In this document: piece after piece, positions 38,718-40,629 of the stretch | Numbering within the stretch: the stretch's first letter is position 1 | How the letters are laid out: each line of letters opens with the position of its first letter | Source of the DNA: a virus | IMG/VR virus record: IMGVR_UViG_3300024231_000961 | Coordinates: 1-40,629 of that record | DNA length: 40,629 nt | Direction: 5' to 3' (one strand) | The notes under the pieces: model-generated | Databases searched by the model: none | Seen by the model: the letters and a program-made list of their open reading frames with translations, nothing else | What the model was told of the DNA's origin: nothing | Translations under genes and position numbers: made by a program

Positions 38718-39806
38718 ATGAAAAAAACGATTACCCTCATAACCGCATTATTAATCACAGTGTTTACATATGGTCAAACTACATCACCTGATGCAACTAA
38801 GCCGTATGTAATTCTTGATTCTACTTACAATTTAGAGTCAGTTAATTCCTCAAACAATACCGTAGTTGACATTTACTATGATAACACATCAGGGAACACA
38901 GTAAAAGGTATTCAATTCTCTTTCAGCTATGATAAAGATGTGTTTGATACACCAATTATAACTTATAATAATACTTCAGGACCTGTAGGTTATATGTCTA
39001 CAGATGTGGATGCAACAAATGGAATTGTAAAAGTTGTATGGGCCTATGATGGTGCTTCTACTACTTTTGACCTTATTGCCGGTAATATGTTTGATATTGA
39101 ATTACCATTCAAATCCAGCTACTCTAATGGTACAGTTGATGGGATTGATTTTACAAATGATTTAACTGCTTATTATGCACAAACTGATGGTACAGATGCT
39201 ATTTTAGGCACATCAGATAATGGCGGTAACTTTATAGAACCAGCATTTGATTATGTAGCAACTATCTTAAATAGTGCAACAAACCCAGCAGAATCTATTC
39301 CTGTAATTTTACAAAAATCAGCAGATGGCAGTACTTGGGTGGATGTCGCTACAGATACAACAGCAGCCGATGGAACAGCAACATTCTCAGAAAATATAGA
39401 TCAAGATTACTGGCAAGTTAGATTAAAAATTGCAAGTGGTTTAGATGCAAGTACAGCATTATCAGCAGCTGATGCAAATATGATTGCTCAAATAGCAGCA
39501 GGAGTACAAACATCAACAGGTATACAATTTTATACCGGTAATACAAACCAAGCAAATGGTATTACGGTATCAGATTCTTATATGTTATTTGCTAGATTAG
39601 CTCAAGGTTTAAGCGCTTATACAAATAACCCCGATGTATTATTCTTTACTGAAGCTCAATACAATACTATTAATGCTGCTACCTCAGATCAATCTGGTAC
39701 AATCTCAGGACAAGAAGAATTCTTATCACCACAAATAAATGGAACTACAGCAGGTAATTTCTACTTATTAGTATTAGGTGATGCAAATGGAACAGGATTA
39801 AATTAA
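38718..39806 (+). CDS. Exported cohesin-like protein with dockerin-like repeats
   Basis: The 362-residue protein has a signal peptide (MKKTITLITALLITVFTYGQ, cleavage near 20). Residues about 35-150 resemble a cohesin/carbohydrate-binding beta sandwich (VVDIYYDNTSG, KGIQFSFSYDKDVFD). After a variable beta region it has dockerin-like repeats (SAADANMIAQIAAGVQ, then NGITVSDSYMLFARLAQGL) and a final LGDANGTGLN. Low-complexity Ala/Thr/Asp composition fits a surface protein. Both a binding face and a docking face appear in one chain, so it may act as a linker between the other two proteins. Confidence 0.6.
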   Translation: MKKTITLITALLITVFTYGQTTSPDATKPYVILDSTYNLESVNSSNNTVVDIYYDNTSGNTVKGIQFSFSYDKDVFDTPIITYNNTSGPVGYMSTDVDATNGIVKVVWAYDGASTTFDLIAGNMFDIELPFKSSYSNGTVDGIDFTNDLTAYYAQTDGTDAILGTSDNGGNFIEPAFDYVATILNSATNPAESIPVILQKSADGSTWVDVATDTTAADGTATFSENIDQDYWQVRLKIASGLDASTALSAADANMIAQIAAGVQTSTGIQFYTGNTNQANGITVSDSYMLFARLAQGLSAYTNNPDVLFFTEAQYNTINAATSDQSGTISGQEEFLSPQINGTTAGNFYLLVLGDANGTGLN

Positions 39807-39809
39807 TAA

Positions 39810-40547
39810 ATGAAATCGTTATTAGTATTCTTACTAACATTATCAACAGTAGCTCACTCTCAGGTCAAATTTAACGTACCTGAGATTGAGGTACCTGTTA
39901 GTGATTATATTAATTTACCGGTTGTAATAGAAACTAATAGCAACGATGTAGGTAGCTTAGAATTTGCACTAAATTATGACCCTACGTACTTAGCCTTTGA
40001 AGACATATCTGTAACAGCTAAAGCTCAGCAGTGGTTAACCTATACGATGGACTGGCAAGGCGAAACAGTTAGATGGGGAGGGTACGATGCTTCATTTGGT
40101 AATTATACAATAAACTCACCTACAGAACTATTCACAGTTAGGTTTAAAGTAGTAGATCAATCATGGGTAGAGATACCTATTACTATAGGGAGAAAAACCG
40201 CAGGAACTGAATTAGGTTGGGATATAGAAGTTATAAGCACAGATGGTTATGTAAATAAAAGATTAACGTCCTTTGAAGTACCACCTATAGATGGCATCTA
40301 CGGAATAGCATACCCAGTCCCTACTACCGGACTTATAACATTAGAGTTAACAGTACCTGAAAATGGAGAGTATAAAGTTATAGTAACTGATTTTTTAGGT
40401 AAAAAACACGGTGTATATAATAAGAGATTTTTCTCGGGGTATGTATCTTTTAGAGTGGATGTTAGGGACCTTGCTACTGGTATCTATTTATTACAAGTAA
40501 CTAACGGTAGGTTTGTTAAGACATTTAAAATTATTAAGAATGGGTAA
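39810..40547 (+). CDS. Exported cohesin-like protein with T9SS C-terminal sorting domain
   Basis: The 245-residue protein has a signal peptide (MKSLLVFLLTLSTVAHSQ, cleavage near 18), a cohesin-like domain (about 20-150; PVVIETNSNDVGSLEFALNY, AGTELGWDIEVIS) and a C-terminal sorting domain (about 166-245). The latter starts at YPVPTTG and has the usual FLGK, GIYLLQV and TFKIIKNG segments of the type A (Por secretion tail) family. This domain directs proteins through the T9SS of Bacteroidota to the cell surface. It starts 3 bases after the second protein and overlaps the next gene by 8 bases. Confidence 0.75.
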   Translation: MKSLLVFLLTLSTVAHSQVKFNVPEIEVPVSDYINLPVVIETNSNDVGSLEFALNYDPTYLAFEDISVTAKAQQWLTYTMDWQGETVRWGGYDASFGNYTINSPTELFTVRFKVVDQSWVEIPITIGRKTAGTELGWDIEVISTDGYVNKRLTSFEVPPIDGIYGIAYPVPTTGLITLELTVPENGEYKVIVTDFLGKKHGVYNKRFFSGYVSFRVDVRDLATGIYLLQVTNGRFVKTFKIIKNG

Positions 40548-40629
40548 AAAGAAAACATTTTTTTCGGAAATTAAAAACCAAATAGTAACAGGAATTGGAT
40601 TAGTAATAACAGCAGGATTTGGATTATTA
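40540..40629 (+). CDS. Membrane protein, N-terminal part (3' partial)
   Basis: An ATG at 40540, overlapping the cassette by 8 bases, opens a frame that runs off the window. The visible 30 residues (MGKKKTFFSEIKNQIVTGIG, then LVITAGFGLL) show a basic start and the beginning of a transmembrane helix. A small phage membrane protein is likely. Confidence 0.5.
   Translation, partial: MGKKKTFFSEIKNQIVTGIGLVITAGFGLL

Noticed and set aside
37609-40547. The exported cassette as host DNA from a mis-assembly
   Set aside because: It is flanked by a holin-like gene with phage-type terminators on one side and a directly overlapping small membrane gene on the other, with no sign of a junction. A reassembly from reads would settle it.

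Overview
The window is part of the genome of a lytic-looking, tailed double-stranded DNA phage that most likely infects a member of the Bacteroidota, probably a flavobacterium. The phage call rests on the tail, baseplate and hub genes, the T4-like replication set, and genes packed almost entirely on one strand with short overlaps. The host call rests on the low G+C (about one third, by eye), the lack of Shine-Dalgarno sequences, several signal peptides, and a C-terminal type IX secretion (T9SS) sorting domain, which is a Bacteroidota feature. Both edges cut genes. I saw no tRNA, integrase or CRISPR array. No gene-free stretch exceeds about 140 bases.

Layout. 1-8438: end of the tape-measure gene, then tail and baseplate genes, including a hub carrying both a lysozyme and an M15 peptidase. 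8481-14609: replication and recombination (a compact divergent family A polymerase, gp32-like SSB, UvsX/RecA-like recombinase, 5' nuclease, DnaB-like helicase), ended by a terminator. 14703-18618: ribonucleotide reductase (nrdB, nrdA), a membrane-anchored Holliday-junction-resolvase-like nuclease, thioredoxin and a membrane protein. 19190-28964: a long block making 7-deazaguanine and placing it in DNA (queC-like, queD, queE, folE, dpdA, formyltransferase, queF), mixed with small unknown genes, a secreted nuclease, a phosphoribosyltransferase, a MazG-like enzyme and a P-loop kinase. 29521-32278: a GIY-YIG protein and the main DNA polymerase I. 32376-34801: Hsp20, GroES and GroEL. 34801-37545: small genes, the only reverse-strand gene, a possible structured RNA and a holin-like gene. 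37609-40547: three exported proteins with GEVED, cohesin-like, dockerin-like and T9SS sorting domains.

How it works together. FolE, QueD, QueE, the QueC-like protein and QueF give a nearly complete GTP-to-preQ1 route. DpdA would exchange guanine in finished DNA for the deazaguanine, and the formyltransferase could then formylate it, a known anti-restriction strategy in phages. Two leaders, before the queD/queE operon and before folE, look like class I preQ1 riboswitches, so the phage may sense its own product. Transcription units start at a recurring TTCNTATATTA-like motif, often followed by AGTTAT next to the start codon.

The most novel items are the cohesin/dockerin/T9SS cassette, the paired preQ1-riboswitch-like leaders, the cysteine-free QueC-like protein, the second degenerate PolA and the recurring promoter motif.
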